Source of the DNA: Oscillospiraceae bacterium
Lineage (GTDB): Bacteria > Bacillota > Clostridia > Oscillospirales > Oscillospiraceae
Assembly (NCBI GenBank): GCA_028691385.1
Contig: JAQUZL010000114.1
Span: forward strand, 1-5,160
Direction: 5' to 3'
DNA: 5,160 nucleotides
The notes beneath the pieces are model-generated. The model did not search any database. It saw only the letters and a program-made list of their open reading frames with translations, and was not told where the DNA came from. Numbering within the stretch: position 1 is the stretch's first letter; each line of letters begins with the position of its first letter. Of this stretch, positions 1-5,160 are shown in pieces. Position numbers and translations under genes: made by a program.

Positions 1-847
1 TATCGTCGTCGTCCGCGTCATCGGCGTCGTCGTGGTCATCGGGGTCGTCAGCGTGGTCGGTATCGTCGTCGTCAGCGTCATCAGTGTCGTCGTGGTCATC
101 AGCGTCGTCGTGGTCATCGGCGTCGTCAGCGCCATCAGTGTTGTCGTGGTCATCGTGGTCATCAAGGACATCTTCAAGGGCATCAAGCACCGCGGAATCG
201 CCCAGACGATCCTCTGCCACATCCAGAGAATCCTCCATCACATCCATGGGGATGTCAAAGGCTGTTGCATAGCTCACCAGATCGCCTACACTGATTTTCA
301 CAAGCTCCTCCGATTTTAGACTTTCATCAGAGGAAAGCAGCCTTTCGATAATCGACATTTTTCCGGCGGACATGCCGTTTTCTTTCGCCGCTGTTACAGT
401 TTCCGGCGAAAGCCTGACGAGCTGCCCGACCACGGTTGCCGTCAGGTTGTGGGTGGCCAAAATGTCATTCACCTGTACGCATAAGCCGTCCAGCGTCTTG
501 GCGGAGCCGCCGTTGTCCATTGTGATGAGAATATCATTTTGTTTGTTCTCACCAAGGTACCCCCGCTCAATCAGCATGACCATAAGCTCTGCTGTGACCA
601 TCTTGGCATTGTGCCCCTCCGCCTTGTAGCCATCTAACAGCGCTTGTGCATCCTCATTGGCCGCATTGATTTCCATAATCTGGTTTAGTCTGTTGAGCTT
701 CAGCTCAATACTGGGGTTGACGTCAATGGAAAGATATTGGCTGGGCAACAGAAAATATAGCGCGGCAAACACAATCGCGAGCACTACAATACCGGATCCT
801 ATCATGATGCCGGGCCTTCCCAATTTTTTTATCTCTGTCATCTTCAT
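1..847 (-). CDS. RsgI-like membrane protein lacking the anti-sigma domain, Asp-rich tail (3' end off the window)
   Basis: The gene is open at the left edge, and 282 codons are visible. Counting from the ATG at 847, residues 1-13 are short and basic, about 14-34 form one transmembrane helix, and 39-49 read LSIDVNPSIEL, the conserved extracytoplasmic signature of RsgI-type anti-sigma factors. A mixed alpha/beta region continues to about 228, and residues 229-282 are an Asp/His-rich repeat. In characterised RsgI proteins a cytoplasmic domain of about 50 residues binds SigI, and autoproteolysis occurs at the Asn-Pro bond of this motif (here N44-P45). The cytoplasmic domain is absent here, and an in-frame TAA about 60 bases upstream of the ATG rules out a longer N-terminus. 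No sigma-factor gene lies next to it upstream. An AGGAGG supports the start, but a second ATG at 841 is equally possible. GC content is lower than in the other genes. The family assignment is fairly sure; the function is not known. Confidence 0.75.
   Translation of the reverse strand, partial: MKMTEIKKLGRPGIMIGSGIVVLAIVFAALYFLLPSQYLSIDVNPSIELKLNRLNQIMEINAANEDAQALLDGYKAEGHNAKMVTAELMVMLIERGYLGENKQNDILITMDNGGSAKTLDGLCVQVNDILATHNLTATVVGQLVRLSPETVTAAKENGMSAGKMSIIERLLSSDESLKSEELVKISVGDLVSYATAFDIPMDVMEDSLDVAEDRLGDSAVLDALEDVLDDHDDHDNTDGADDADDHDDADDHDDTDDADDDDTDHADDPDDHDDADDADDDD
2..163 (-). repeat. 9-base-period tandem repeat encoding D-D-X triplets
   Basis: On the minus strand the 54 codons read as repeats of Asp-Asp-X, where X is mainly His, Ala or Thr. 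Of the 54 residues, 35 are Asp and 6 are His. The hexamer DDHDDA recurs, and the period slips at DDDDT and DDDD. All Asp codons are GAT or GAC, so the DNA is a degenerate GAYGACNNN array. It continues to the window edge, so its full length is unknown. Such an acidic, His-containing tail outside the membrane could bind divalent cations or cell-wall components; that is inference. Confidence 0.85.
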
Positions 848-850
848 GTA

Positions 851-856
851 CCTCCT
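851..856 (-). promoter_or_regulatory. ribosome binding site of the RsgI-like gene
   Basis: The minus strand reads AGGAGG here. The gap is only 3 bases to the ATG at 847 but 9 bases to the in-frame ATG at 841. By usual spacing the second ATG is the better start, which would give a protein beginning MTEIKKLG, two residues shorter. Confidence 0.7.
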
Positions 857-1024
857 GTTATTTTTGAGCGTTTGCCCTTTGACTGTATAACACGTCACAG
901 ATACAATTTATCGCATAAAATAAAAAAATTTTCAGGCTATGTCTGGGCAGCCAAGTCAGGCAGATGCGCCGCAGAATATCGCATTCAAAATGCGCCTGGC
1001 TTTCGGCAATCCCAGCGCCGAATC

Positions 1025-1051
1025 GGACTAATTATAATCATACATTAGTCC
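1025..1051. repeat. 8-bp inverted repeat over the promoter region
   Basis: GGACTAAT (1025-1032) and ATTAGTCC (1044-1051) are perfect inverted copies separated by 11 bases. The repeat flanks the minus-strand -10 box at 1037-1042, and its right arm touches the -35 box of the plus-strand candidate. Its position suits an operator for a dimeric regulator. No known operator was recognised. Confidence 0.5.
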
Positions 1052-1065
1052 TGACACATTGGCAA
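1037..1065 (-). promoter_or_regulatory. sigma-A-type promoter for the RsgI-like gene
   Basis: On the minus strand TTGCCA (1065-1060) is followed after exactly 17 bases by TATGAT (1042-1037). Transcription would start near 1030 and give a leader of about 180 bases before the gene at 847. I see no closer promoter with as good a match. Confidence 0.65.
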
Positions 1066-1079
1066 GAAATTGTTATGAT
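1051..1079 (+). promoter_or_regulatory. possible plus-strand promoter, divergent and overlapping
   Basis: CTGACA (1051-1056) is followed after 17 bases by TATGAT (1074-1079), with a TG one base before the -10 box (extended -10). Transcription would start near 1086 and run towards the 3' end of the phosphoglycerate dehydrogenase gene, antisense to it. No plus-strand gene lies downstream. Either it makes a short RNA or it is a chance match in A/T-rich DNA. Confidence 0.35.
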
Positions 1080-1161
1080 ACGCCGATCGATCAATCGGAT
1101 GAATCGTTCGGTGTTGATCTTTTTGGTGAGCTTGCGGGAATGCAGTGGCTGATCAAATAGC

Positions 1162-1195
1162 AAAAGCCGCCATTCCGGGGCAATGGAATGGCGGC
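1162..1195 (-). terminator. second, weaker intrinsic terminator
   Basis: GCCGCCATTCC (1166-1176) pairs perfectly with GGAATGGCGGC (1185-1195) around an 8-base loop. On the minus strand it is followed by TTTTGCTATTT. The plus-strand side has no T-run, so it acts in the minus direction. It lies about 60 bases beyond the main terminator and probably catches read-through. Confidence 0.6.
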
Positions 1196-1246
1196 GGACA
1201 CAACCTGCGATTTCAAAAAGGAGGCGTGCATTAAAAATGGGGGGGG

Positions 1247-1290
1247 AAATAAAAAGCGCCGGATTTACCCATTGGGTAAATCCGGCGCTT
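1247..1290 (-). terminator. strong intrinsic terminator of the phosphoglycerate dehydrogenase gene
   Basis: A perfect 15-bp stem (1256-1270 with 1274-1288) closes a 3-base loop; two more A-T pairs can extend it. On the minus strand it is followed by TTTTTATTT. It begins 9-11 bases after the stop codon at 1300-1302. This is a textbook rho-independent terminator. Confidence 0.93.
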
Positions 1291-1299
1291 GCCGGTTTG

Positions 1300-2406
1300 T
1301 TACAGTTCGCGGACGCGGATGACGCCCGGGATGGCGCGGACGGCGTCGGGCGCGACCGCACCGTCAAAGATGGCGTAGGCGTATTCGCCGCGCGTGCCGC
1401 TGGCCGATGCGGTAACCTTGCCTGCGGCGTCAGCGATGGCGGCGGCGTCAGCGCCCTTGGACAGGACGGTGATGCGCGCTGCGCCGGTGCGCGGCAGGCT
1501 GACAGATGGCAGGTTGACGGCGTTTTTAATGTTGCCGTTGAGGAGGAAATCACCCACCTGGTCGGCGGCCATGATGGCGCAGTTGTCCTCCGCCTCCGGC
1601 GTGGAAGCGCCCAGATGCGGAATGGTGACAATGCCCTTGTGACCCAGAACCCCGGCGTCGGGGAAATCAACGACATAGGCGGCAAGCTTGCCCGCATCCA
1701 GCGCGGCCAGCAGCGCGTCGGTCTTGACCAGCGTGCCGCGCGCGAGATTCACGATGCGCGCGCCGTCTTTCATCTTGGAGATGGCGGCTTCGTCAATCAT
1801 GCCCTTGGTATCCTTGTTGGCGGGCACGTGCAGGGTGATGTAGTCCGCAGCGGCGTACAGCTCGTCAAGGCTCACCAGGGGAACGTCCGCCTGCTGCAAA
1901 AACGGATCGTAGCCGATCACGTGCATGCCAAGCCCCTTGGCGGCTTCCGCCACCAGACGGCCGATTGCGCCCATGCCGACCACGCCCAGCGTCTTGCCCA
2001 GCAGCTCGGGGCCGACAAAGGCGGACTTGCCCTTTTCGACCTGCTTGTCAACGGTGGTTTCGCCATCGGAAAGCCCCTGACACCAGCAGATGCCCTCATA
2101 GATGTTACGGGAGGAAAGCAGCAGTGAACAGATCGCCAGTTCCTTGACGGCGTTGGCATTGGCGCCCGGCGTGTTGAACACGCAGATGCCATCAGCCGCG
2201 CAGCGGTCGGACGGAATGTTGTTGGTGCCTGCGCCTGCGCGGCCAATGGCCAGCAGGGATGCGGGCATCTGCATCTCCAGCATGTCGGCGCTGCGCAGCA
2301 GGATTCCCTCGGGCGCGTCAGACGCGTCGTCCACCCGGAAGAGCTTACTGTCCAGCCGGTCAAGCCCGATGCGGGCAATTTTGTTCAGCGTTTTGATCGT
2401 GTACAT
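1300..2406 (-). CDS. serA: D-3-phosphoglycerate dehydrogenase with shortened ACT-like domain
   Basis: SerA oxidises 3-phosphoglycerate to 3-phosphohydroxypyruvate with NAD, the first step of serine synthesis. The product is 368 residues. The NAD-binding glycine motif GVVGMGAIG lies at 141-149, with the acidic residue D167 after it. R223 in NLARG and H264 in IPHLGAST match the catalytic Arg and His of the 2-hydroxyacid dehydrogenase family. The usual catalytic Glu is not obvious: the expected region reads DFPDAG (247-252). Residues 309-368 resemble an ACT domain in their ends (ARITVL, GEYAYAIFDG, GVIRVREL), but the middle is short and Ala-rich. The start at 2406 was chosen because GGGAGGT (2420-2414) lies 7 bases upstream; a TTG start at 2451 would precede the predicted transcript. 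Another family dehydrogenase is possible but less likely, given the C-terminal domain. Confidence 0.85.
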   Translation of the reverse strand: MYTIKTLNKIARIGLDRLDSKLFRVDDASDAPEGILLRSADMLEMQMPASLLAIGRAGAGTNNIPSDRCAADGICVFNTPGANANAVKELAICSLLLSSRNIYEGICWCQGLSDGETTVDKQVEKGKSAFVGPELLGKTLGVVGMGAIGRLVAEAAKGLGMHVIGYDPFLQQADVPLVSLDELYAAADYITLHVPANKDTKGMIDEAAISKMKDGARIVNLARGTLVKTDALLAALDAGKLAAYVVDFPDAGVLGHKGIVTIPHLGASTPEAEDNCAIMAADQVGDFLLNGNIKNAVNLPSVSLPRTGAARITVLSKGADAAAIADAAGKVTASASGTRGEYAYAIFDGAVAPDAVRAIPGVIRVREL

Positions 2407-2450
2407 TGCTATGACCTCCCAGTCATTTCTAATTTTTTGATAATGTACCA

Positions 2451-2479
2451 ATTATATTTCCGTCGAGGACAATTGTCAA
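2451..2479 (-). promoter_or_regulatory. consensus sigma-A promoter of serA
   Basis: TTGACA (2479-2474), a 17-base spacer and TATAAT (2456-2451) match the sigma-A consensus at every position. Transcription would start near 2444, leaving a leader of about 38 bases before the ATG at 2406. It lies between the desulfurase stop and serA, so serA has its own promoter. Confidence 0.9.
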
Positions 2480-2509
2480 TCTGGTAAACAGATCAGAGTT
2501 TTTGTCAAT
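2468..2509. repeat. palindrome and repeats at the serA -35 region
   Basis: GACAATTGTC (2468-2477) is a perfect 10-bp palindrome overlapping the -35 box. Just upstream is a 5-bp inverted repeat, ATCTG (2479-2483) with CAGAT (2489-2493). TTGTCAAT occurs twice in the same orientation (2473-2480 and 2502-2509), 29 bases apart. Together these could form a regulator binding region, but part of the match is the -35 consensus itself. No terminator for the upstream gene is visible here. Confidence 0.4.
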
Positions 2510-2515
2510 ACCGGC

Positions 2516-3643
2516 TCATCCTTTGAGCGTTTTGACGGCGCGGCGCAGACTTTCGTGCAACAGATCGATTTCCGCCGTGGTGCTGTCCCGGCAAAGGCTC
2601 ACGCGGATCGAGCCGTCAATGGTTTTCTCGTCCGCGCCCATGGACGCGAGCACGTGGCTGCGATGGCCGCGGGCGCAGGCAGAGCCGGCGGAAACATACA
2701 CACCGTCCGACTGCAGGCAGTTGAGAATCCCCTGACTGCGCAGGCCGGGAACGGAAAGGTTCACAATCTGCGGCGCGTCGTGCGCGCCGAGAATCACAAG
2801 CCCCGGCACATCGGAAAGAACCTCCAGCGCGTACAGCTTCACGCGCTCCATATGGGCGATATCCGCCCGCGCGGTGGGCGCGAGCGCCGCGCAGGCAGCG
2901 CCGAAGCCGCAGATTGCCGGCATGGCCTCCGTGCCGGAGCGGTAGGCGCTTTCCTGTCCGCCGCCAAACAGCAGCGCGGGCAGCGGCAGGTCTTTGCGGA
3001 TGTACAGCGCGCCCACGCCCTTGGGGCCGTGCACCTTATGGCCGGAAATGCTGATGAGATCCGCGCCCAGACTGCCGGCGCGGAACGGTACCTTCAAAAA
3101 GCCCTGCACCGCGTCGGTGTGGAAAATGGCTTCCCGATTGACCCGGTGGACGGCTTTCGCCATCTCGGCGATGGGCAGCACCGCGCCCACCTCGTTGTTC
3201 ACCATCATGACGGAAACAAACACGGTGTCCGGCCGCAGCGCGGCCTTGAGATCGTCCGTGGTGATGCGCCCCTGCGCGTCGGGCTGCAGATAGGTCACAT
3301 CCCAGCCCTGCTTTTCCAGCTCGCCGAAGCAGCCCAGCACCGCATGGTGCTCATAGGCGGTGGTGATGATGTGATGGCCGCGCTTGGCCATGCGGCGCGT
3401 CGCGCCGAAAATCGCCCAGTTGTCGGCCTCGGTGCCGCCGGAGGTGAAAAACACCCGCCCCGGTTCTGCGCCCAGCGCGCCTGCGACCGCAGCGCGGGCG
3501 GCTTCCAGCATCCGATGGGATTCGTTCCCCGGCTCGTACAGACTCGACGGATTGTGCCAGTGCTGGGTCAAAGCGTCGGTGACGGCGGCGACGGCGGCGT
3601 CGCAGGGCTTGGTGGTGGCGGAATTATCCAAATATGCGATCAT
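2516..3643 (-). CDS. cysteine desulfurase (NifS/IscS family)
   Basis: This PLP enzyme takes sulfur from cysteine as an enzyme-bound persulfide and releases alanine, supplying sulfur for Fe-S clusters or tRNA thiolation. It has 375 residues, about the family length. Family motifs are in order: LDNSATT (5-11), TSGGTEADN (67-75), the PLP-stacking His in EHH (H99), NNE (149-151), HTDAVQ (175-180), the PLP Lys in SGHK (K203), RSGTE (235-239), and the persulfide Cys in GSACARG (C323). The ATG at 3643 is 9 bases after the mnmE stop, and its ribosome binding site GAGGG overlaps that TGA, which suggests translational coupling. The MnmE neighbour makes a role in tRNA U34 thiolation plausible. No IscU or Fe-S scaffold gene is in view. 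The family is certain; which sulfur acceptor it serves is inferred. Confidence 0.93.
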   Translation of the reverse strand: MIAYLDNSATTKPCDAAVAAVTDALTQHWHNPSSLYEPGNESHRMLEAARAAVAGALGAEPGRVFFTSGGTEADNWAIFGATRRMAKRGHHIITTAYEHHAVLGCFGELEKQGWDVTYLQPDAQGRITTDDLKAALRPDTVFVSVMMVNNEVGAVLPIAEMAKAVHRVNREAIFHTDAVQGFLKVPFRAGSLGADLISISGHKVHGPKGVGALYIRKDLPLPALLFGGGQESAYRSGTEAMPAICGFGAACAALAPTARADIAHMERVKLYALEVLSDVPGLVILGAHDAPQIVNLSVPGLRSQGILNCLQSDGVYVSAGSACARGHRSHVLASMGADEKTIDGSIRVSLCRDSTTAEIDLLHESLRRAVKTLKG

Positions 3644-3652
3644 GATGTTCCC

Positions 3653-5008
3653 TCATTTTCCGACGCAGAAGCGTTCAAAAATTCGCGCGACAATATCCTC
3701 GCGCATGACCCGGCCGGTCAGCTCCGAAAGCGCCTGCAGCGCGTCCTCCACGCCCACAAGCACCGCGTCGGGCGTCATGCCGCGCGCCATGGCCTCCTGC
3801 GCGGCTTCAATGGCGCGGACGGCGCGGCCGATGGCGGCGGCCTGCCGCTCGTTGGTCAGCAGCGACCCGTCGCAGGGCGCGCCGCCGGCAAACATCGCGC
3901 GAATCGCCGCGTCCAGCGCGGAAAGTCCCTCGCCGGTCTTTGCCGACACGCGCAGCACCGTGTCAAAGGGCAGCGCGGTCACCACCTGCGTAAGGTCGCA
4001 CTTATTGAGGATGCCGATGCTGCGCCGGGCGGTTTTTGCCGCCGCGATGGCGCGGGTATCCTCCGGGCGCAGCGGCCGGGAGGCGTCGCACACGAACAGG
4101 GCAAGCGCGGCCTGCCTTGCCGCGTCCTCGCTGCGCAGCACGCCAAGGCGCTCAATTTCATCGCCCGCGTCGCGGATGCCCGCCGTGTCTGACAGCTGCA
4201 GCACCACGCCGCCAAGGCGAACGGACTCGGACACGGTATCGCGGGTCGTGCCGGGCGTGGCGGACACAATCACCCGGTCATAGCCTGCCAGCGCGTTCAA
4301 AAGACTGGATTTTCCGGCGTTGGGACTGCCCAGCAGCGCCGCGCGCACGCCGTGGCGCAGCACCCTGCCGCGTTCCTGCGTGGAAAGAAACTCCAGAAGC
4401 GCCTGCCGCTGCGTTTCCAGCAGCGCGGCGTATTCCCGCAGGGCGAAGGGGGCAATGTCCTCGTCGGGATAGTCCAGCGCGGCGTGAAAATGCGCCATAA
4501 TATCGGTGAGCGCGGAATAGACCGGCTCCACCCGGGCACGTACCGCGCCGCCCAGCTGACTGGCGGCATTTTCGGCCTGCTCGGCAGTTTCCGCGTCGAT
4601 GAGGTCGGCTACGGCTTCGGCTTCGGTGAGATCCATCCGGCCGTTGAGAAACGCCCGGCGGGTAAACTCGCCCGGGGAAGCCTGACGCGCGCCGGCGTTC
4701 AGCAGCGCGGCAAGCCCCTCGGCCAGCACAGCGGGCGCGCCGTGACAGTGAATCTCGCAGGTGTCCTCGCCGGTATAGCTGTGCGGCGCGCGGGACACGG
4801 TGGCCATGGGCCGGTCGATGATATGGCCGTCGCGGCTGCGCAGCACGCCCAGCACCAGATGGCGGCTTGGCACGTCGGCAAGACTGCGGCCGGACGCCGG
4901 GGAAAAGACCTGCGCGGCGATGGCAATCACGCCGTCGCCGGACAGCCGCAAAATGCCGATGGCGGCGGGGGCGGACGCCGTACTGACGGCGGCAATGGGG
5001 TCAGCCAT
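3653..5008 (-). CDS. mnmE: tRNA modification GTPase MnmE
   Basis: MnmE works with MnmG to add the aminomethyl-type group at C5 of wobble uridine 34 in certain tRNAs, using GTP hydrolysis and a folate-bound one-carbon unit. The product is 451 residues, normal for the family. The N-terminal folate-binding domain (about 1-120) contains SYTGEDTCEIHCHG (77-90). The helical domain contains NGRMDLTEAEAV (122-133). An inserted G domain shows G1 GSPNAGKSS (227-235), G2 PGTTRD (252-257), G3 DTAG (274-277), G4 NKCD (335-338) and G5 SAK (355-357). The C-terminus ends in the diagnostic CVGK (448-451). The ATG at 5008 was chosen because GGGAGG (5022-5017) lies 8 bases upstream and the folate domain begins there; an extension to a TTG at 5065 has no such support. 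MnmG is not next to it in this window. All key residues are present. Confidence 0.97.
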   Translation of the reverse strand: MADPIAAVSTASAPAAIGILRLSGDGVIAIAAQVFSPASGRSLADVPSRHLVLGVLRSRDGHIIDRPMATVSRAPHSYTGEDTCEIHCHGAPAVLAEGLAALLNAGARQASPGEFTRRAFLNGRMDLTEAEAVADLIDAETAEQAENAASQLGGAVRARVEPVYSALTDIMAHFHAALDYPDEDIAPFALREYAALLETQRQALLEFLSTQERGRVLRHGVRAALLGSPNAGKSSLLNALAGYDRVIVSATPGTTRDTVSESVRLGGVVLQLSDTAGIRDAGDEIERLGVLRSEDAARQAALALFVCDASRPLRPEDTRAIAAAKTARRSIGILNKCDLTQVVTALPFDTVLRVSAKTGEGLSALDAAIRAMFAGGAPCDGSLLTNERQAAAIGRAVRAIEAAQEAMARGMTPDAVLVGVEDALQALSELTGRVMREDIVARIFERFCVGK

Positions 5009-5069
5009 GAAAAAATCCTCCCATTCGGGCGCAAGCGATGGTAGCCGCGCCGAAACAAAATACAAGATG

Positions 5070-5102
5070 TTGCTGCTATATTATAATAATGTATCGCAGC
5101 AA
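5070..5102 (-). other. hairpin in the mnmE leader
   Basis: TTGCTGC (5070-5076) and GCAGCAA (5096-5102) are perfect 7-bp inverted arms around a 19-base A/T-rich centre. The centre can itself pair further (AUUA with UAAU on the transcript). It lies in the predicted leader of about 100 bases. No clean U-run follows on the minus strand, so it is not a clear terminator. It may stabilise the transcript or mean nothing. Confidence 0.4.
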
Positions 5103-5116
5103 AACGGTTCTCTGCC

Positions 5117-5145
5117 ATTATAGCGCCCGGACGCGTCTGTGTCAA
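5117..5145 (-). promoter_or_regulatory. consensus sigma-A promoter of the mnmE-desulfurase unit
   Basis: TTGACA (5145-5140), 17 bases, then TATAAT (5122-5117) on the minus strand: every position matches the consensus. Transcription would start near 5110, about 100 bases before the mnmE ATG. Confidence 0.9.
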
Positions 5146-5146
5146 A

Positions 5147-5160
5147 CCGCCGTCCGGCGG
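5147..5160 (-). terminator. possible terminator stem of an upstream gene, cut by the window edge
   Basis: CCGCC (5147-5151) and GGCGG (5156-5160) form a GC stem with a 4-base loop, followed on the minus strand by only TTT. It sits just upstream of the mnmE -35 box. It may end a gene beyond the right edge, but the short U-run makes this uncertain. Confidence 0.3.

Larger units (their letters stand above)
848..1299. other. intergenic region of about 450 bases, no convincing gene
   Basis: No reading frame here has both a good ribosome binding site and protein-like composition. From right to left it holds the two terminators downstream of the phosphoglycerate dehydrogenase gene, a run of eight G (1239-1246), two overlapping opposed promoter candidates with an inverted repeat, and the leader of the RsgI-like gene. 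The leader contains a small hairpin (CGCATT at 980-985 pairing with AATGCG at 989-994). Near its end there is an A/T-rich stretch (about 918-935) that reads as a U-run on the minus strand, but I see only a weak 4-bp stem (GGCT/AGCC) before it. Confidence 0.7.

Noticed and set aside
2..163. CRISPR array
   Set aside because: The repeat has a codon-length period with no unique spacers and stays in frame as D-D-X, so it is a coding repeat.
32..319. Plus-strand frame encoding a Val/Ile/Ser-rich hydrophobic protein
   Set aside because: It is the complement of the Asp-rich repeat; GTC/ATC codons arise automatically from GAC/GAT on the other strand, and there is no ribosome binding site.
890..915. 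A closer promoter for the RsgI-like gene using TTATAC/TATACA as -10
   Set aside because: No acceptable -35 box lies 16-18 bases upstream; the nearest TTGTAT is only about 11 bases away.
1089..1124. Plus-strand hairpin GATCAA/TTGATC followed by TTTTT, as an attenuator for the plus-strand promoter
   Set aside because: The stem is only 6 bp, A/T-rich, with a 19-base loop; too weak to call as a terminator.
1183..2127. Long plus-strand open frame opposite serA, with AAAAGGAGG at 1216-1224 before an ATG at 1237
   Set aside because: It lies antisense to a conserved enzyme gene in GC-rich DNA, the 12-base gap from the ribosome-site-like sequence is too long, and the predicted protein has no recognisable motif.
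2407..2451. SerA extension of 15 residues to a TTG at 2451
   Set aside because: The TTG overlaps the -10 box and precedes the predicted transcription start, while the ATG at 2406 has a good ribosome binding site 7 bases upstream.
2555..4192. 545-codon plus-strand open frame opposite the desulfurase and mnmE
   Set aside because: It crosses two well-supported minus-strand genes, and its Ala/Gly/Arg/His-rich composition is typical of a GC-rich antisense frame.

Overview
The window carries four protein genes, all on the minus strand, and no RNA gene or mobile element that I can support. Consensus sigma-A promoters (TTGACA-17-TATAAT), GGAGG-type ribosome binding sites, a hairpin-plus-U-run terminator and an RsgI-type membrane protein all point to a Gram-positive Firmicute. 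The GC-rich core genes suggest a high-GC member of the Clostridia. The assignment below class level is a guess.

Reading in the direction of transcription (right to left): a consensus promoter at 5117-5145 drives mnmE (start 5008, stop 3653), a tRNA wobble-uridine modification GTPase. A cysteine desulfurase gene (3643 to 2516) follows after only 9 bases, and its ribosome binding site overlaps the mnmE stop codon. The two probably form one transcription unit. Both activities feed wobble U34 modification of tRNA: MnmE makes the C5 modification, and a desulfurase supplies sulfur for 2-thiolation. A second perfect consensus promoter (2451-2479) then drives a D-3-phosphoglycerate dehydrogenase of the SerA type (start 2406, stop 1300). 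Its C-terminal ACT-like domain is shortened. A strong terminator (1247-1290) and a weaker second one (1162-1195) end this block.

Bases 848-1299 hold no convincing gene. They contain the two terminators, a pair of overlapping, oppositely directed promoter candidates around 1037-1079 with an 8-bp inverted repeat, and a leader of roughly 180 bases for the leftmost gene. That gene (847 to beyond the left edge) encodes a single-pass membrane protein with the extracytoplasmic DVNPSIEL signature of RsgI anti-sigma factors. It has almost no cytoplasmic part, so the anti-sigma domain is missing. Its visible C-terminus is a 54-residue Asp/His-rich run of D-D-X triplets encoded by a 9-base-period repeat. 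This gene is also clearly less GC-rich than the others (for example about 43% GC at 661-720 against 70% at 3901-3960). The orphan RsgI-like protein with its acidic tail is the most unusual item here. The rest is ordinary core metabolism with a few details worth checking.
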